A stretch of 64,000 bases of DNA from Allium sativum (GCA_030737875.1 CM060922.1:754923603-754987602); one strand, 5' to 3'. Counted from the first letter of the stretch, positions 47,501-61,500 are shown. Numbers and translations: made by a program. Notes: generated from the sequence alone by a model not told the origin.

Positions 47501-50264
47501 ATCGAATATAGTTTATTCGAATAGAAAGTAAAAGGAGTTAATCGAATATAGTTTATTCGAATAGAAAGTAAAAGGAGTTAATCGAATATAGTTTATTCGA
47601 ATAGAAAGTAAAAGGAGTTAATCGAATATAGTTTATTCGAATAGAGTTAAAGGAGTTATCGAATATAGTTTATTCGAAAGGAGTTAAGTGAGACGAGTTA
47701 ATCAATAGCGTTAGTCCAATAGAGTTAATCAAATAGCATTAGTCCAATAGGGTAAATTGATAAGGGTTAATCAAATCGAGTAAATTGAATAGAGTTATCG
47801 AATATTGGTTTATTCGAATAGAGTTAAAGGAAAAGAGTTATCGATTTATAGTTTAATCGAAAAGAGTTATCGATTAGTTTAATCGAAGTGAGTAATCGAA
47901 TATAGTTTATTCGAAAGGAATTATCGAATTTGGTTATTCGAAGGAGTTATCGAATTTAGTTATTCGATGGAGTTAATCGATTAGAGTTAAAGCAAATGAG
48001 TTAATCGAATATAGTTTATTCGAATAGAAAGTAAAATGAGTTAATCGAATATAGTTTATTCGAATAGAAAGTAAAAGGAGTTATTCGAATATAGTTTATT
48101 CGAATAGAAAGTAAAAGGAGTTAATCGAATATAGTTTATTCGAATAGAAAGTAAAATGAGTTAATCGAATATAGTTTATTCGAATAGAGTTAAAGGAGTT
48201 ATCGAATATAGTTTATTCGAAAGGAGTTAAGTGGGACGAGTTAATCAATAGCGTTAGTCCAATAGAGTTAATCAAATAGCGTTAGTCCAATAGGGTAAAT
48301 TGATAAGGGTTAATCAAATAGAGTAAATTGAATAGAGTTATCGAATATACCTTATTCGAAGGGAGGAGTTATCGAATAGAGATGTATTCGAACGAGAGTC
48401 ACGTAAGGAAGTGTTAAAGGGTCAAAAGATGAACTTGCCCTATTTCGAGATTTGAAATGTTGTTCAGTTAAGGTCTAAGAGGTAGTTATACCCAAACTTG
48501 ATTGACTTCGTTTTAATTTAGAAATGGGTAAGGTTCGAGAGTGAAAGTGGTTAGGTGAATTTAGTAAATAAGTATAATGGTTTGAGTTGGCATCGCGATG
48601 GTTTATTTAAACATCTGTCTAAGTCCAATGAAGAAGCTTTGGAAATGTTTTCAAAATAAGAAACCAGAAATGTTTTCTAATAAAGAAAACAAGAAATGGA
48701 AATGTTTTCCATTGTTAATAACGTATATTTTCCAAATTTAGAAAATAAGAAATATTGAATATAGGGAAACAAGAGATAAGTAAATTAATGAAATAAAGAG
48801 ATAAATGTTGAATGATGTTTGATCGATATAAATTTCCATTTGGAAATGATATCGTTGTTTGCACACCTGTTTTTCTTCGATAGTTAAATCACAAACTATC
48901 GAAGTTTTGACCATTTTAACGTTGTTAATATGGAGAGACCGGTTGGATTATTATCCAAAGAACCACTCTGTATTGGCATAAGCGTTGCGAATCATATATG
49001 CCAAAGGAAATTGAAGGCGGAGTTATGCAAGGGCTATCCTGTTTACAGAATAGTGCCTTCGGTTCATCCTGTTCATGGATGACTTGTATGGACGGATGTC
49101 TGACAGAGTATTTCCAGACGATCACGTATATTGATTTCTCCAACCGTACCAAGAGTGGAAGCGGAGAAGGAAACTATTTTTAGCTAACACATAATGTATG
49201 GTTGAGGACGTCAATCGGTGATTTGATGAATTTGACGATGTGGCATTCAAAGGGAATCTGATGTAATGATGAAGCGTAACCTCAAGCCTCACATCCGGTA
49301 AATGACAGAAATCGGGCAGGCAGCATGGCTAAGTCGGTCGCACCGAAGTAGGGTGTATAATCACCTGATCTAGAGTTTCATTTATTTCTAAAAATCTATT
49401 GTTGATGCTGTCCCATTCGGGAACGGTTGCTGATCCCAATCGTTGGTGATATACATTCGATACACTCAAGCGAAATGAGTGGTCGGTCATGCGTGGCCGG
49501 GTTGCAAGATGTTCTTGTTGAACCCATAGTATTCCATTCTAGAGGTACACTAGCGAAAGGTGGTTCCATACCTTGTCATAGTTGGAAATCCATTACCCAA
49601 TACGTGCTTGCGGTTTTGATTGTATACTATGTATATAGAACGTGAGATGAAAGCGTTTCTGCTAGATGATTAGTATATTGTGGTTGATAGACATTATTAT
49701 AATATCAAAAGGTTTTTGATATAAAGATATTTTGGATTCTCATAAGGGAAAAACCCGTTCTGTTATACGGCGTGGTCTTATGAGATATCGTTTACTTGTT
49801 CGAACTGTTTTAAACTGTTTTACTCATACCAGTCCCATGACTGACCTGGAGTTTATTTTGTTGTTTTCTCTAAACTCTTGGGTGCCTAAATTTGTACGGG
49901 CAGTCAAGTAGTCGGGATTTACAGATATACTGGAAGAGCTTGGAGCAGGAGGCTTCAGGATTATATAGCTATAGTTATTTCCGCTGTGTTGTAAGTGTTG
50001 TACTTTGATAATGATATGTATATTCAAGTACAGATTTGTATTTCAAAGTTATGTTATGAAATATATGTTATTCGTTCCGCTGTGAGGTTCGTGTTACTCT
50101 GATTTTGTGTTCTTCTTCTTCTTCTTCTTTTATTCTATGTTTCTATCTTATCTATCCTCACCCTCTAATTTCTTTCATTAATCATCCGGTATTTTTCGAC
50201 GTTTGGTTAGTCATCATTGAGTTTATGGCGATAACCAAAGTCGTCAAAATCCCGGGTCATTACA
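44521..50264 (+). repeat. element B 3' LTR
   Basis: 5744 bases and nearly identical to the 5' LTR, with the same TATA box (45655-45662), hairpins (46504-46521, 46725-46746) and array. Small differences include one extra TATTTATAAAT repeat near 46910. Its end CCCGGGTCATTACA is followed at once by TGAAG. Confidence 0.95.
47108..48392 (+). repeat. TCGAATA hairpin array in 3' LTR of B
   Basis: The same array as in the 5' LTR, with higher-order units starting at 47235, 47778 and 48321 (period 543) and the same 40-bp subunits. The number of units is equal in both LTRs, with only point differences. Confidence 0.93.
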
Positions 50265-50269
50265 TGAAG

Positions 50270-52011
50270 GGTCCCGGTGTTCAATATCGTATTCAATGCC
50301 ATCAATTTCTCCACAACGCCGTATTATTACTTGGAATGGTTTTCAGACATAAATCCAATCCCGGTCTTTCCAAATAATAAATGCAACTTTAAAACCATGT
50401 TGATATATAGGATCAAATCAAGTCTCAACTCATACTTCATGTTTGCAAACTCAAATTGTAGTTCAAAATACTTTATTACTTGTTAGAAATTGTTTACTAA
50501 GGTTTGGAAAAGATTTATATAGCTAGATCACTTAAAACTCAATATTTAACAAACTACGTTACAAAAGCGTTTCAAAGTGTTTCAAAATACTAATATTGGC
50601 TAGTTGAAGTAAAATGACTTTTGTGTTATCCAAAACTTCATGATTTCACCATAAATCATTTTTATATAATTAATTTTGATTTAACAATTTTTTTCCATAT
50701 TTTTAAATAATTTATAGTAGCCATTTTATAATTATAGTTAACTAACTCCATTTATAGCGACCTTTTCTAAATTATTTTAAACATAACTTGAAAATGATAA
50801 GTTGAAATTAAAATCTGCTTTCACTCATTTGAAAGCTCTTGTTGATGAAAATCAAACGTTTTTCATTCCGTGGAAATCTGATTTAAGTTGCAAAAGTTAT
50901 AAGCGTTTAAAGTTTTTAACAAAAGTACACTAAATTATACTATAAATTCAAATAGTTTCAAATTAAATTTTGAATTTACCATCCCATCCGTCAGATCGGT
51001 TAGGGATAGCCAGGGAGAGCAGGAAACTATATTTTCTAAACTCAAGCCTAGGCCCTATCCTCTCTGTCATCCTAGAACGTTCTGGTATTTATTTTGACAA
51101 ACCCTATTTTGACCATAATATAAGTTTCTTTAGAGCAATTTAGAAAACCATTTTCAACTTCAAATTGAATAAAATATTCATTTACAATATCGACTTGGTT
51201 CGAGACTTATTTGATATCCATATAAATCCACATATGTGTGTATAACAAGTATAATGCACATATTATCACTAATAACAACCACGAAGCATCCATTCATCCA
51301 TCACACGAGCATATATGGGTATATATATAACAGTGTATGTACAAGCGTTTTCCACTGAACAAATATAAGTGTCGAGTTCTCACCTTAGGGTTCCACTCCA
51401 CCAAACTTTATTGTAGGATAACTAAACCGACTATAGCTATCCCGGACTAACAGAATTTCCTTGCCAATTCTTTATAAAGTAAAATAATTATTAAGCTTCT
51501 TTTTGTTTTCCTTTTTAAAAGTAGGAAAGGTCAGAATTTTGGAGGAGGAGGAGGAGATGGCTTTAGCCGAATTTAGGGAAAAAGAGGGAGGAGAACAAGG
51601 AGAGGAATAAGGAAGAATGGCTTAGGCAGCCATGGATTTAAGATAAAGGAGAAGAAATGGAAGAGATGTGTGGAATGGTGTTTAAGGGAGGAAAGGAGGT
51701 ATGTTTATACATGGAACGGAAGAATATGGTAATGACATCCCTTAGGACATATGTAAATCATGCATGGAATGCTGCATGCAAAATTACAAGTGTCTTAACA
51801 CTTGTAATAAAGAGAAGGTAAGTGCTTTTAGTAGCATTTACCTTAAAACGTTATGGAAACTAAGAGCAACGCTTAATTCTAGTGTTACTAATTCATGTTA
51901 TCGTTGACAAATCCGATCGAACGACAAACAGTATTAACAAATCACAAACTTAATAATAATTGCCATATATATAATCTATCATTTAACTTGTCAAAATTTC
52001 TAGACGTAACA
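50270..52011 (-). repeat. element C 5' LTR, part 2 (right of B)
   Basis: It continues the alignment with 27943-29755 of the partner LTR. It has a minus-strand TATA box at about 51699-51712 and AAGGTGAGAACTCGAC at 51373-51386. It lacks about 70 bases present at 29040-29105. It ends CTAGACGTAACA, then ATAAA. Confidence 0.93.
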
Positions 52012-52016
52012 ATAAA

Positions 52017-52767
52017 TAGGTGTAGGCTTCAATCTAGATCATAATCATGTCAGAATAACTTAAATACATAGGTTATAACAGATCTGATACGATTCAAATA
52101 GTCACAGGCTTAGATCCAAGTTATATCATGTCAAGATTAACTTTTAACTATTTAAATCTAAAATTCACTGTGATTGGATCTAAGAAAGATAAGAGGATTT
52201 GCTGATGTTGAATCATAAATCTCTAAACTTGAATAACTATAGTTAATTGTTGAAGAAGAAAAGACTTGATTTAATCTAGGCAAAGGCAGCATCTAGTTCT
52301 CCATTATTTTAGGTGTGGATAAACAGGAGAAATGGGGTCTTATTTATATCCTAAAGCCAATGAACCAAGTCAAGAAAGGAGTCCACATTCAGCCAGAAGA
52401 ATTCTTCCGAAATCTGCCGTGAGGGGGTCGACCCCCCCTCCCCTCCATGGTGTGTCGACCCAGGAGTCGACACCCCCTTGATGGGGTCAACACCCCTGGA
52501 CGGGAATTTCCCTGCTCCCCTTTCTACGTGAATTTTGAACTGTTTTGAATTCTGGATTAATTATATATATTCTTCTTATGCGTATACAAACTTCAAACCT
52601 TGATAACTTCTTCATATGGTGTCTGTTTTACACAAACCAGATGTCTTTTTTGACCAGAATTCCGAGACGAACGCAATGGCGCAATCTTTTTCACTTAATT
52701 CTGAACATTTAATTAAGTATTCTTTAATTTATCATCTTTAGTGTTGTTAAAATTATAGGGTGTTACA
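52017..52767 (-). repeat. element D 5' LTR, part 2 (right of C)
   Basis: It continues the D LTR as at 20926-21734. It contains the short GTCGAC minisatellite (52422-52500) and a minus-strand TATAAATA (52341-52348). It ends GGTGTTACA, followed by the CTTTT duplication. Confidence 0.92.
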
Positions 52768-52772
52768 CTTTT

Positions 52773-55700
52773 ATTTTGAACTTCTTTTATTTTTCTAAAA
52801 TCACATACAATTCCTTAAATCCCGAAACAAACTCCAAAAAAAAAACTGTCGATGTAAGCTTCAATACGCTATGAGTCTGGAAGCTTGCGCATCCATTTTC
52901 AAAAAATCGAAATTTTACAGTATTATTAGATTCCGTATATTGGAGACTTATGGCATCAGTTCATGAAACAAAGCTCGTTGTTGGACTGACGGGTTCAAAC
53001 CGATCGGGCACGCGAAATTTACGGCGTTTCGAAGAACAAGTGGCTTGCTACCTGGGTACGGTACTCGAAGTCGCTTTTCGTTGTAGACTAGCGAGTGTTG
53101 GTACAAGATGATAGAAGGAAGGAGGGATGGGAGGGAAGCATATCCGTGATTTTAGTGTGGAAATCCACTAAGAGATGATTGAGATAATGACATGCAAATT
53201 GTAGCAATGGTAGGTTCGGTGAAATGTTTCGGTGGAGAGGAAGAAACTGTTGGATGTGGGTTATAGGTTGTGTGGGTGGGCCGAATTTATGTAAGCCCGA
53301 TAAAAAAAGATAAGAAAAAAAGGAAGGGGAGGTACAAAACGTTGAAACGTAAATTGGCAAAGGGATAAAAAGGGAAAGCTGTTGGTTTCTTTCTAGTATG
53401 GGACATCGTGGGCTGCTATTGAATGGTATCAGAATTGTGATTAAGGAAGAAACGGTTGCAGGTAAAACAATGATTATGGTAATGATAGTTTAAACGGTGA
53501 TTGAGCGTGAAAATTATTGTTTTATATATTAAACTCAAAACATATATAAAATTATAATGTTTACAACTAGGTCGTGTGTTATCAAAATTTAACGCGAACG
53601 GAACCAAGATCTACGACATGAAACTAGTACGGCCGGAAACCAAGCTATTGGAATTTCCTAAAGAAAAATCAATCGACTGTTTGATTTTTAATGAAACGAA
53701 AGCAAAATCGTCAACTACGAACCGAGGTGAGTAAACTCACTAATTTTGTCCATTTTTATAATTTTATAAACGTCATTTAATATTGATAAAATGATTGAGC
53801 GCTGTGTGTGTTGGTTGTTTGAATGAATTGCTAATTAATTGGTTGAAATAATATATATGGTTATATATATAAATCGTTAATTGGATACTGTTTCCATTTA
53901 TTAAAATATTTCATATTGATATGAAATAAATTTTATTTCTGTTTATTAATATCGGTGGATGCAGGGAAACAAGTTAGAGGGATCCAACTGGATTCCTCAA
54001 CAATTATATTGTTGCTTTTCATATATTACTTTAAATGATGTGACAAATAATCTATGTTGATTTTTGTGTGTTTTGGGATGTTTGAGCAATATTGACCTGA
54101 TATAATTGGTATATAAATACCGTAAAATATATTCGAATATAGAAAAGAAATCAGGGTTTTAAAAAAAGAATAATTTATTTTTTTTATAGAAATTTAACTT
54201 CGAATGGACTAGAATATAATAACTTGTTTTAATTAAAACAAGTAGTTTGATGTTAGAAATAAAATGGATTAATTATTATTGAATAATTTGAAAATATAAG
54301 AATAAATATTAGAAAAGGAAATGGGAATCGTTTTCAAGAGAAAACGATGAAATTTATTACGATATTCGAAATATGAATAGAACTAAATAAAATCATAAAG
54401 ATTTGTAATTACAATTCGACGATGTCGAATATTATTAAAATGATTTATTTTTAGAAATTATATATTTTATAATTTAGAATTCGACAAGAGGGTTAATTTT
54501 TGGTTTGAGATTAATAATTTTTAATCGAGTATGTAATCGAGATTGAATTGTAAACTTGATATAAAAATTACAAGAAGTTGACTTGTAAATGAAATAGAAT
54601 ATGTATATAAATTTATAAAATAACTCGATAAACATGATTTGAACTTGAAATGGTAGTTATAAACAAAAATCAAGATTTGATGGGTATAACGAGTCCAATT
54701 TTCGGTAAAGAGATAAAATTCACATTTTCAAAGTGAATAATGGTTTAAAAGAAAACGTTGAAAATTTAGAATGGTTATAAAAGGGGGATTGGTAAATGTT
54801 TGCAGAGGATAAATTGAGAAATGAATTTAGATATGGAGTTGACCTGAAATGGTAACTTATTCAGACATTCAGAATGATAATTGAATAGGGATTATTCGAA
54901 AGTAAGTTATACATTGGATTTGGTTCTATCAAATTCAAGAAAGTACTATTTACTTACCATTTATAACCAAAATTTATTTATTTATCTAATTAATTAATTA
55001 TTTGTTTATTTATATAAACAAAGGTTATATTTTGAAATTAAATATTTCAAAAGCAGATATTATAATGTTATCGTTGTAATCAAAGATTTCCGTAAAGAAT
55101 TGGATTCGTAAACCGAATATGAAAGTTGTGTAAACAGTTTTGTAAATAAGAAATTAAGAAATGGAGTTAAGGAAATAACAATTTGACTGGAAATTAGTTA
55201 AGTTGAGTAGCAGTCTGAGTATCGATCTGATGTTGGTTTCGGCCTTCGAGGTTGATACTTAGGGAATTATTCTCTTACTAGTTTACGGTTAGGGACTTAT
55301 GGACGTGAAAGAATAGTGATGCGTGAATAGCATATGGAAATGTTTTTCCCAATGCTAATAACGTATAATTTTGAAATACGGGAAATAAGGAGTTGTGAGT
55401 ATATGGAAACGTTTTCCAAGAAATAGTGAGAGGGTAAAACGAGTTGGAGAAATATTTGGGTAAAGATATTTAAGAGAAATTGGGAAATGAAATGATTATT
55501 GATAAATCTATTTAAAGGGGCTCAGTGTTGATTTGATGATTGATCGATACGATTTCCATTTGGAAATACGACCGTTGTTTGTATGTATATTTTCCTTTGA
55601 TAGTTAAATAACTGACTATCAAAGTTGCTGACCATTTTTATGTTGTCAATATGGAAAGACAGAGATCAGATTTATTATCTGAAAACCACTCCATATAGTC

Positions 55701-57058
55701 ATTAGCATTGCGAATCGATTATGATAAAGTAAATTTAAGACGGATTTTATGCAAGGTTGTTCTGGCGATCCTAGGTAGAAATTTCCTAAGATGGATTTAC
55801 AGAATAGTGCCTTCGGTTTATCCCATCCCGAGACAACGTGTATAGACGAATGTCCGACAGAGTATATCTAATAGATCGCGTAAGTTGATCGCTTCAAATG
55901 TATTTACATTGGTAGCGGAGGAATTCGTTTCTCTTAGCTTTATACTCGTAGTATTTTTGGGGAAGTCAATTTTTTGATTTGGCGGGTATGACGATGTGGC
56001 ATTCAAAGTAAATAAAGGTGTGATCTGTGAAAAAACACTTCCTAACCTCAAGCCTCATCAACCGGGAAATGACAAAAATCGGGCAGACAACATGGCTAAG
56101 TGGGTCGCACCCAATTAGAGTATATTGTCACCATCTAGAGAATATTCTTATTTGTTACTTCTTTTCATTTCTGTATCTCCGGGAACGATTATGTTGGTAT
56201 ACCAACCGTAAGGTGACAATATATTCGGAATATTCAAGCGAAATGAATTGCCGATAATGTATGGCTGAGTTGCAAGATGTTCTTGTTTTACTCCAGTGTA
56301 TCCCCTCTAAAGTACACTAATCGGAAGGTGGTTCCATACCTTGTCATAGTTGGAAATCCACTACCCAATACGAGCCCACGGTTTTGATTGTATATTATAT
56401 ATATGTGGAGCGTGAGATGCAAGTGTTCCACTAAATTGTTATTTACTTGTATTAAACACTATTATAATATCATAAAAATATCGAATTTAAGAATGTTTTG
56501 GGTTATCATAAGGTAAAACCCATCCGTGTTTATGTGTGGATTGGTCTTACGATTATCTTTTTGTTTGAAAAGGATTTTGAAAAGTTAAACCGAAGTAAAT
56601 GGAGTTTACTCACACCAGTCCCATGACTGACCCAGAGTTTATTTTGTTTTTGTTTTACCCTAAACTCTTGTGTGCCCAAATTTGTACGGGCAGTCAAGTA
56701 GTTCGGATTTTACAGATATTCTTGGTGGAGCTTAGAGAAGGAGGCTTTAACATTAGATATATAGAGTTTATTCCCAGTGTGATGTTATGATGTTGTACTC
56801 TGGTAATGGTATGAATATACCACTACAGTTTTGTATTTCAAAGTTATGTTATATATAATATTTTATTCGTTCCGCTGTGTGATTCGTGTTTACTCTAATT
56901 CTATTATGTTGTAATCTTCTTCTTCTATTCTAAATTTCTTTCTTTCTATTTCTCACCTTCTAACTTCCTTCTATTAATGGTCTGGTATTTCCGATACTTA
57001 AATAGTCGACATGGTGTTTTATGTCGATTTTCGGGGTCTAAAATCCCAATTCTTTACA
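52773..57058 (+). repeat. element E 5' LTR, part 2 (after D)
   Basis: 52773-53409 has no counterpart in the 3' LTR because of the deletion there. From 53410 on it aligns with 59675-63147. It holds a GTGAGT/ACTCAC hairpin (53727-53740), the GAGG(G/A)ATCCA hairpin (53977-53998), and an unbroken 3' part ending TTCTTTACA. The short frames 53088-53360, 55818-56051 and 56599-56790 have no family. Confidence 0.88.
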
Positions 57059-57059
57059 G

Positions 57060-57075
57060 TAGTATCAGAGCCAGG
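57060..57075 (+). other. PBS of element E
   Basis: TAGTATCAGAGCCAGG after the LTR end, one base from the initiator tRNA-Met complement. The match extends through GAGCCAGG and is the longest in the window. Confidence 0.85.
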
Positions 57076-58533
57076 TTTAGTGATTACCATGGCTCTGTGT
57101 CGTAACTCAATAGAGATGTGGTTAGTAATACCGTAGATTGAGTTTGGGTGTATATATATGAGCGTGTAATTGTTAATTAATATCAAATTGTTTTTTATTA
57201 TATTGCTTGGCTTGTCGAGTGGTTTAAAAACTCTGGTCAATATGGTAGTGCACACTATATCGAAAAGTATTTCTAAACTCTTGAACAGAGAAATTTTCTG
57301 AAATTATTATATATGGATGTGTCGATCGTTATTATTATAATCAAATAAGATTATAACTGAGATGGTTATAAATAATCAATCAGAATTAGAATTCGTGAAT
57401 AATATAAAATAATATGAACTAAATCTGGAATTAAATCAGAATTGGAATTTAAAATCCCGGAAACTGGGAAAGAGTTTGAAATTGAATTTTGGATTAAATA
57501 TGTGTGAATTTTAAAATCCTGGGTAAATTTAGAGATGTTATCCAAGTAGAGATACTTTGAAGAAATTTCGAAATGAAAATATTTGAAAATAGGTTTTCAA
57601 AACGATATAGTATTGAACTCACTTTGGTCGCTGGAAAATAATTCCGATGGTGATCTGGACATCATCGGTGTTCATTTTCGAGTTTTTAAGTGACGGATTA
57701 CTACCAAAGATTTTGTTTTGAATTGTTTTGAGGAAATAAGTTGTTTAAAGATTCAAATGTTTTAAATTGTTATTATTATATGTAAATATATATGATTTCA
57801 GGCTAATTTGAAATAAAACCCAGGAAATTGAATTCTAAAATTAAATTTAACTTGTGAAGTTAAAGAAATTGAAATGGTAAAAGTAAATAAATTTGAATTT
57901 AAATTAAAAACTAAGTTAAATAAAATTGGATTTAATTGAAGCCAGTTAATTGGAAATCGTATTGGAATAGAATTTAACGTGGTGAAGTAATGGTATTAGA
58001 AAATAAGATTTTGGAATGGAATTGAACTTGGTTATGAAAATATTGAATAAGAATTTGAATTGAGATTGGAATTTGAATTTGAAACGGAATTCAGTTTGGA
58101 TATAAGAGAATGATTGAATTTGAAGATGAATTGATTGAAATCAATTGGGAATGCATTGATATAAGTTGAGACTGATAGCAAATGGAAGAGATAGAGTTGA
58201 ATGCTCAACAAAAAGGTACAAGTTTATATTATAATTGGATATGAGAATTTTATAAGTCAGTTTGCAAGCCGCTTGGCTGTTTGATTTTTCTTCTGGATTG
58301 AAGAAGGCTTAGAGAGGCGAGTTGTAGTTGTACCGGTTGAGTTGTGCAAAGGAGAAGCTGGCGAATTTTTTTGAAGATTTAGAGTGTTAGAAAACTTTTA
58401 GACAATTTTCGTCAGTACGAATGGATTAATATTTTTATTGAATTGATTAGTTTAGTTGAAACTAAAATTTAGAAGTAAAATAAATTATTTTTAACCTAGT
58501 TAATGCATATTTGTAGCATTTTCCTACCTTATT
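57076..58533 (+). other. non-coding internal region of element E
   Basis: No gag or pol. The first ~650 bases align with B, including GTTAGTAATACC(G/C)TAGATTGAGTTTG and TCGCTGGAAAATA, and a hairpin of CCGAT and ATCGG arms at 57644-57668. The middle is AT-rich with repeated GAATTTGAA words. The last ~200 bases (58195-58405) are the module that B has twice. Confidence 0.82.
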
Positions 58534-58569
58534 AATTTCGGGGACGAAAATCTTTTGAGGGGGAAGGAA
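58534..58569 (+). other. pre-PPT hairpin and PPT of element E
   Basis: ATTTCG/CGAAAT stem (58534-58551), then GAGGGGGAAGGAA (58557-58569) next to the LTR. Confidence 0.83.
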
Positions 58570-61500
58570 TGTAACGTCCCGAAATTTTAATGATTTGATA
58601 ATTAATTAATTTAATTATTTTATATAGTGATTTGGTAATTTACTTGGCTTAAATTAAATAATTATTGATTGTTTAATTAATATTTATAGTGGAACAATAA
58701 ATTTAATTACCAAAATAGTCGGGAATAGTGAATTGGCAATTTTGTGTAAATTGGATGGTATAAGATGTTTAATTGAGTTTATATTCAATTATAATAACGA
58801 GTAAATATAATTTAAATACAACAGTTGAACGTATTAGTTATAATATAATTATAATGAAGCTCGTAACATCGCGGTAGTTCGTAATATTGAATTTTGAACT
58901 TCAACTGAGTATACATGATCCATTATAAGTCGGATTTCTACGAAACAAGAAACATTCGAACCTATTGAACTGTATTTTTTAATGGAAGTGAAAAATTGGA
59001 GTTTCGTTGTATAGATTTTAAGTTATGTCTAAATCAAAATTTCAAATAGTCGTTATGGATTCGTTTATAAAGCATAACGATTATTTAATTATAATTAAAT
59101 ATTTGTTTCGAATTTGGATAAAATTTTTGAGACGTATACTTAGTTTAATTTATCGAATTATTTTGTAATTTTTAATTTGGAAAATAAATAACTTTTTATT
59201 TGGAGTATTTTACACCCTATATCGGCATTTTTGGAAGTGCATAATATAAATTAACTCATCTATATTTTTATATTTTTTAAATTGGGGCACATTGCTCGAC
59301 ACGATCATATTTTATTTTTGTCCATAACAGCTTGAACATAAATGAAATTCCATAGTGCGGATACCGTTAAAATTTTGTTTTTTTAAAAACTATATACATA
59401 TACAACCACAACCAAATCCTAAATGGACGTTCCACTTAATATGTAAAACCAAACCAACAGCAAAGTATAAGTTACATGTGATACAACCTATGTTGTATCC
59501 AATATGTTTACATACAAATTTAATGCTAAAAGGTAAATTAAGGATAGGGCTTTAGAAACTCACCTGGATACATCAGATTATAATTACATAATAAAATATA
59601 ATTAAACCAATTCTTCATTCTTATGTAACTGGTGGAAGCTAAGAACAGGCTAGGTTAGGGAATGTCGTGGGCTGCTATTGAATGGTATCAGAATTGTGAT
59701 TGGGGAAGAAACGGTTGCTGCTAAAACAGTGATTACGGTAATGATAGTTTTAACGGTGATTAAGAGTGAAAATTATTATATTATATATTAAACACAAAAC
59801 ATATATAAGATGATAATATTTATTACTAGGTCGTGTTTTATCAGAATTTAACGCGAACGGATCCGTTGGATTCGTAGTGACAAGATCTACGGCATGAAAC
59901 TAATATGGCCGGAAACCAAGCTATTGGAATTTCCTAAAAGAAAAATCAGCTGAATGTTTGATTTTAATGAAACGAAAGCAAAATCGTCAACTGCGAACCC
60001 AAGTGAGTATACTCACTAACTTTGTCTAGTTTATAATTTTATAAACATCATTTAATATTGCTAAAAATGACTGATTGTTGTGTGTGTTTGTTATTTGAAT
60101 GATTTGATAATTAATTGGTTGGAATAATATATATGGTTATATATATAAATCGTTAATTGAGTACTGATTCCATTTGTTAAAATATTTCATATCGATATGA
60201 AATAAATGTTATTTCTGTTGATTAACATCTGTGGATGCAAGAAAACAGGTTGGAGGGATCCAACTGGATTCCTCAACAATTATATTGTTGCTTTTCATAT
60301 ATTTCTTTATATGATGTGACAAATAATCTGTGTTGATTTTTATATGTTTTGGGATGTTTGAACAACATTGACCTGATATAATTGGTATATAAATACCGTA
60401 TATATATATTCAAATATATTAAAAAAGAAATCGGGGTTTACAAAAAGAATAATCTATATTTTTATATAAATTTAACTTCACATGAACTAGAATATAATAA
60501 CTTGTTTTAATTAAAAACAAGTAGTTTGATGTTAGAAATAAAATGGATTAATTGTTATTAAATAATTTGAAAATATAAGAATGAATATTAGAAAAGGAAA
60601 TGGGAATCATTTTTTAAAAAAAATGATGAAATTTCTTTCGATGTTCGAAATGTGAATAGAACTAAATAAAATCATAAAGATTTGTAATTACAATTCGACA
60701 TCGTTTTTAGAAATTATATATTTTATAATTTAGAATTCGACAAAATGGTTAATTTTTGGTTCGATATTAATAATTTCTAATCGAGATTGAATTGTAAACT
60801 TGATATAAAAATTACAAGAAGTTGACTTGTAAATGGAATATAATATGTATATAAATTTATAAAATAACTCGATAATGATTTGAACCTGAAATGGTATTTA
60901 TAAATAAAAATCAAGATTTGATGGGTATAACAAGTCCAGTTTTCTGTAAAGAGATAATATTCACATTTTCAAAGTAAATAATGATTTAAAAGAAAACACT
61001 GAAAATTTAAATTGGTTATAAAAAGGGGATTGGTAAATGTTTGCGGAGGATAAATTTAGAAATATATTTAGAAATAGAGTTGACCAGAAATGGTTACTTA
61101 TTCGAACATTTGAAACGATAATTGAATAGGGTTTATTCGAAAGTAAGTTATACGTTGGATTCGATTCTATCGAATTCAGGAAAGTACTATTTACTTTCCA
61201 TTTATAACTAAGATTTATTTATTTATCTAATTAATTAATTATTTGTTTATTTATTTAAATAAAAGTTATATTTTGAAATTAAATATTTCAAAAGCAGAGA
61301 TTATAATGTTATCATTATAATCAAAGATTTCCGTAAAGAAGTGGATTCATAAATCGAATATGAGGGTTGTGTAAATAGTTTTGTCAATAAGAAATTAAGA
61401 AATGGAGTTAAGGAAATTAGAAACTAACTGGAAATTAGTTAAGTTGAGTAGCAGTCTGAGTATCGATCTGATGTTGGTTTCGGCCTTCGGGGTTGATACT

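Larger units (their letters stand above)
35826..50264 (+). mobile_element. element B: LARD with 5.7-kb LTRs, innermost of the nest
   Basis: 14,439 bases: 5' LTR 35826-41555 (5730), internal 41556-44520 (2965), 3' LTR 44521-50264 (5744). The exact TGAAG duplication is at 35821-35825 and 50265-50269. PBS and PPT are present. No gag, pol or other recognisable protein exists in the interior. The LTRs differ at about four positions in the first ~190 bases, so it is the youngest element here. It must have been moved by proteins from another element. Blocks shared with E mark them as one superfamily. Confidence 0.95.
26374..52011 (-). mobile_element. element C: chromovirus with nearly complete gag-pol (minus)
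   Basis: It is about 11.2 kb once B is removed. On the minus strand the order is 5' LTR (34250-35825 plus 50270-52011), PBS, gag with two zinc knuckles, protease, RT, RNase H, integrase, chromodomain, PPT, and 3' LTR (26374-29755). The exact ATAAA duplication is at 26369-26373 and 52012-52016. Across the insertion, sequence of LTR D continues as in the other D copy (CATGATAAATAGG at about 20915). Stops are single-base and few, so it may once have supplied proteins to non-coding relatives. Confidence 0.95.
18776..52767 (-). mobile_element. element D: chromovirus deletion derivative (minus)
   Basis: On the minus strand the order is 5' LTR (right, split by C), PBS (24216-24232), gag, a truncated integrase, chromodomain, PPT, and 3' LTR (left, 18776-21734). 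The exact target duplication CTTTT is at 18771-18775 and 52768-52772. The internal region is only 2.5 kb, because protease, RT, RNase H and most of integrase are gone. C inserted into its right LTR. Confidence 0.92.

Noticed and set aside
35826..50264. B as a deleted copy of C
   Set aside because: Its LTRs are of a different family (5.7 kb against 3.3 kb, other sequence), it lies in opposite orientation, and the TGAAG duplication shows a separate insertion.
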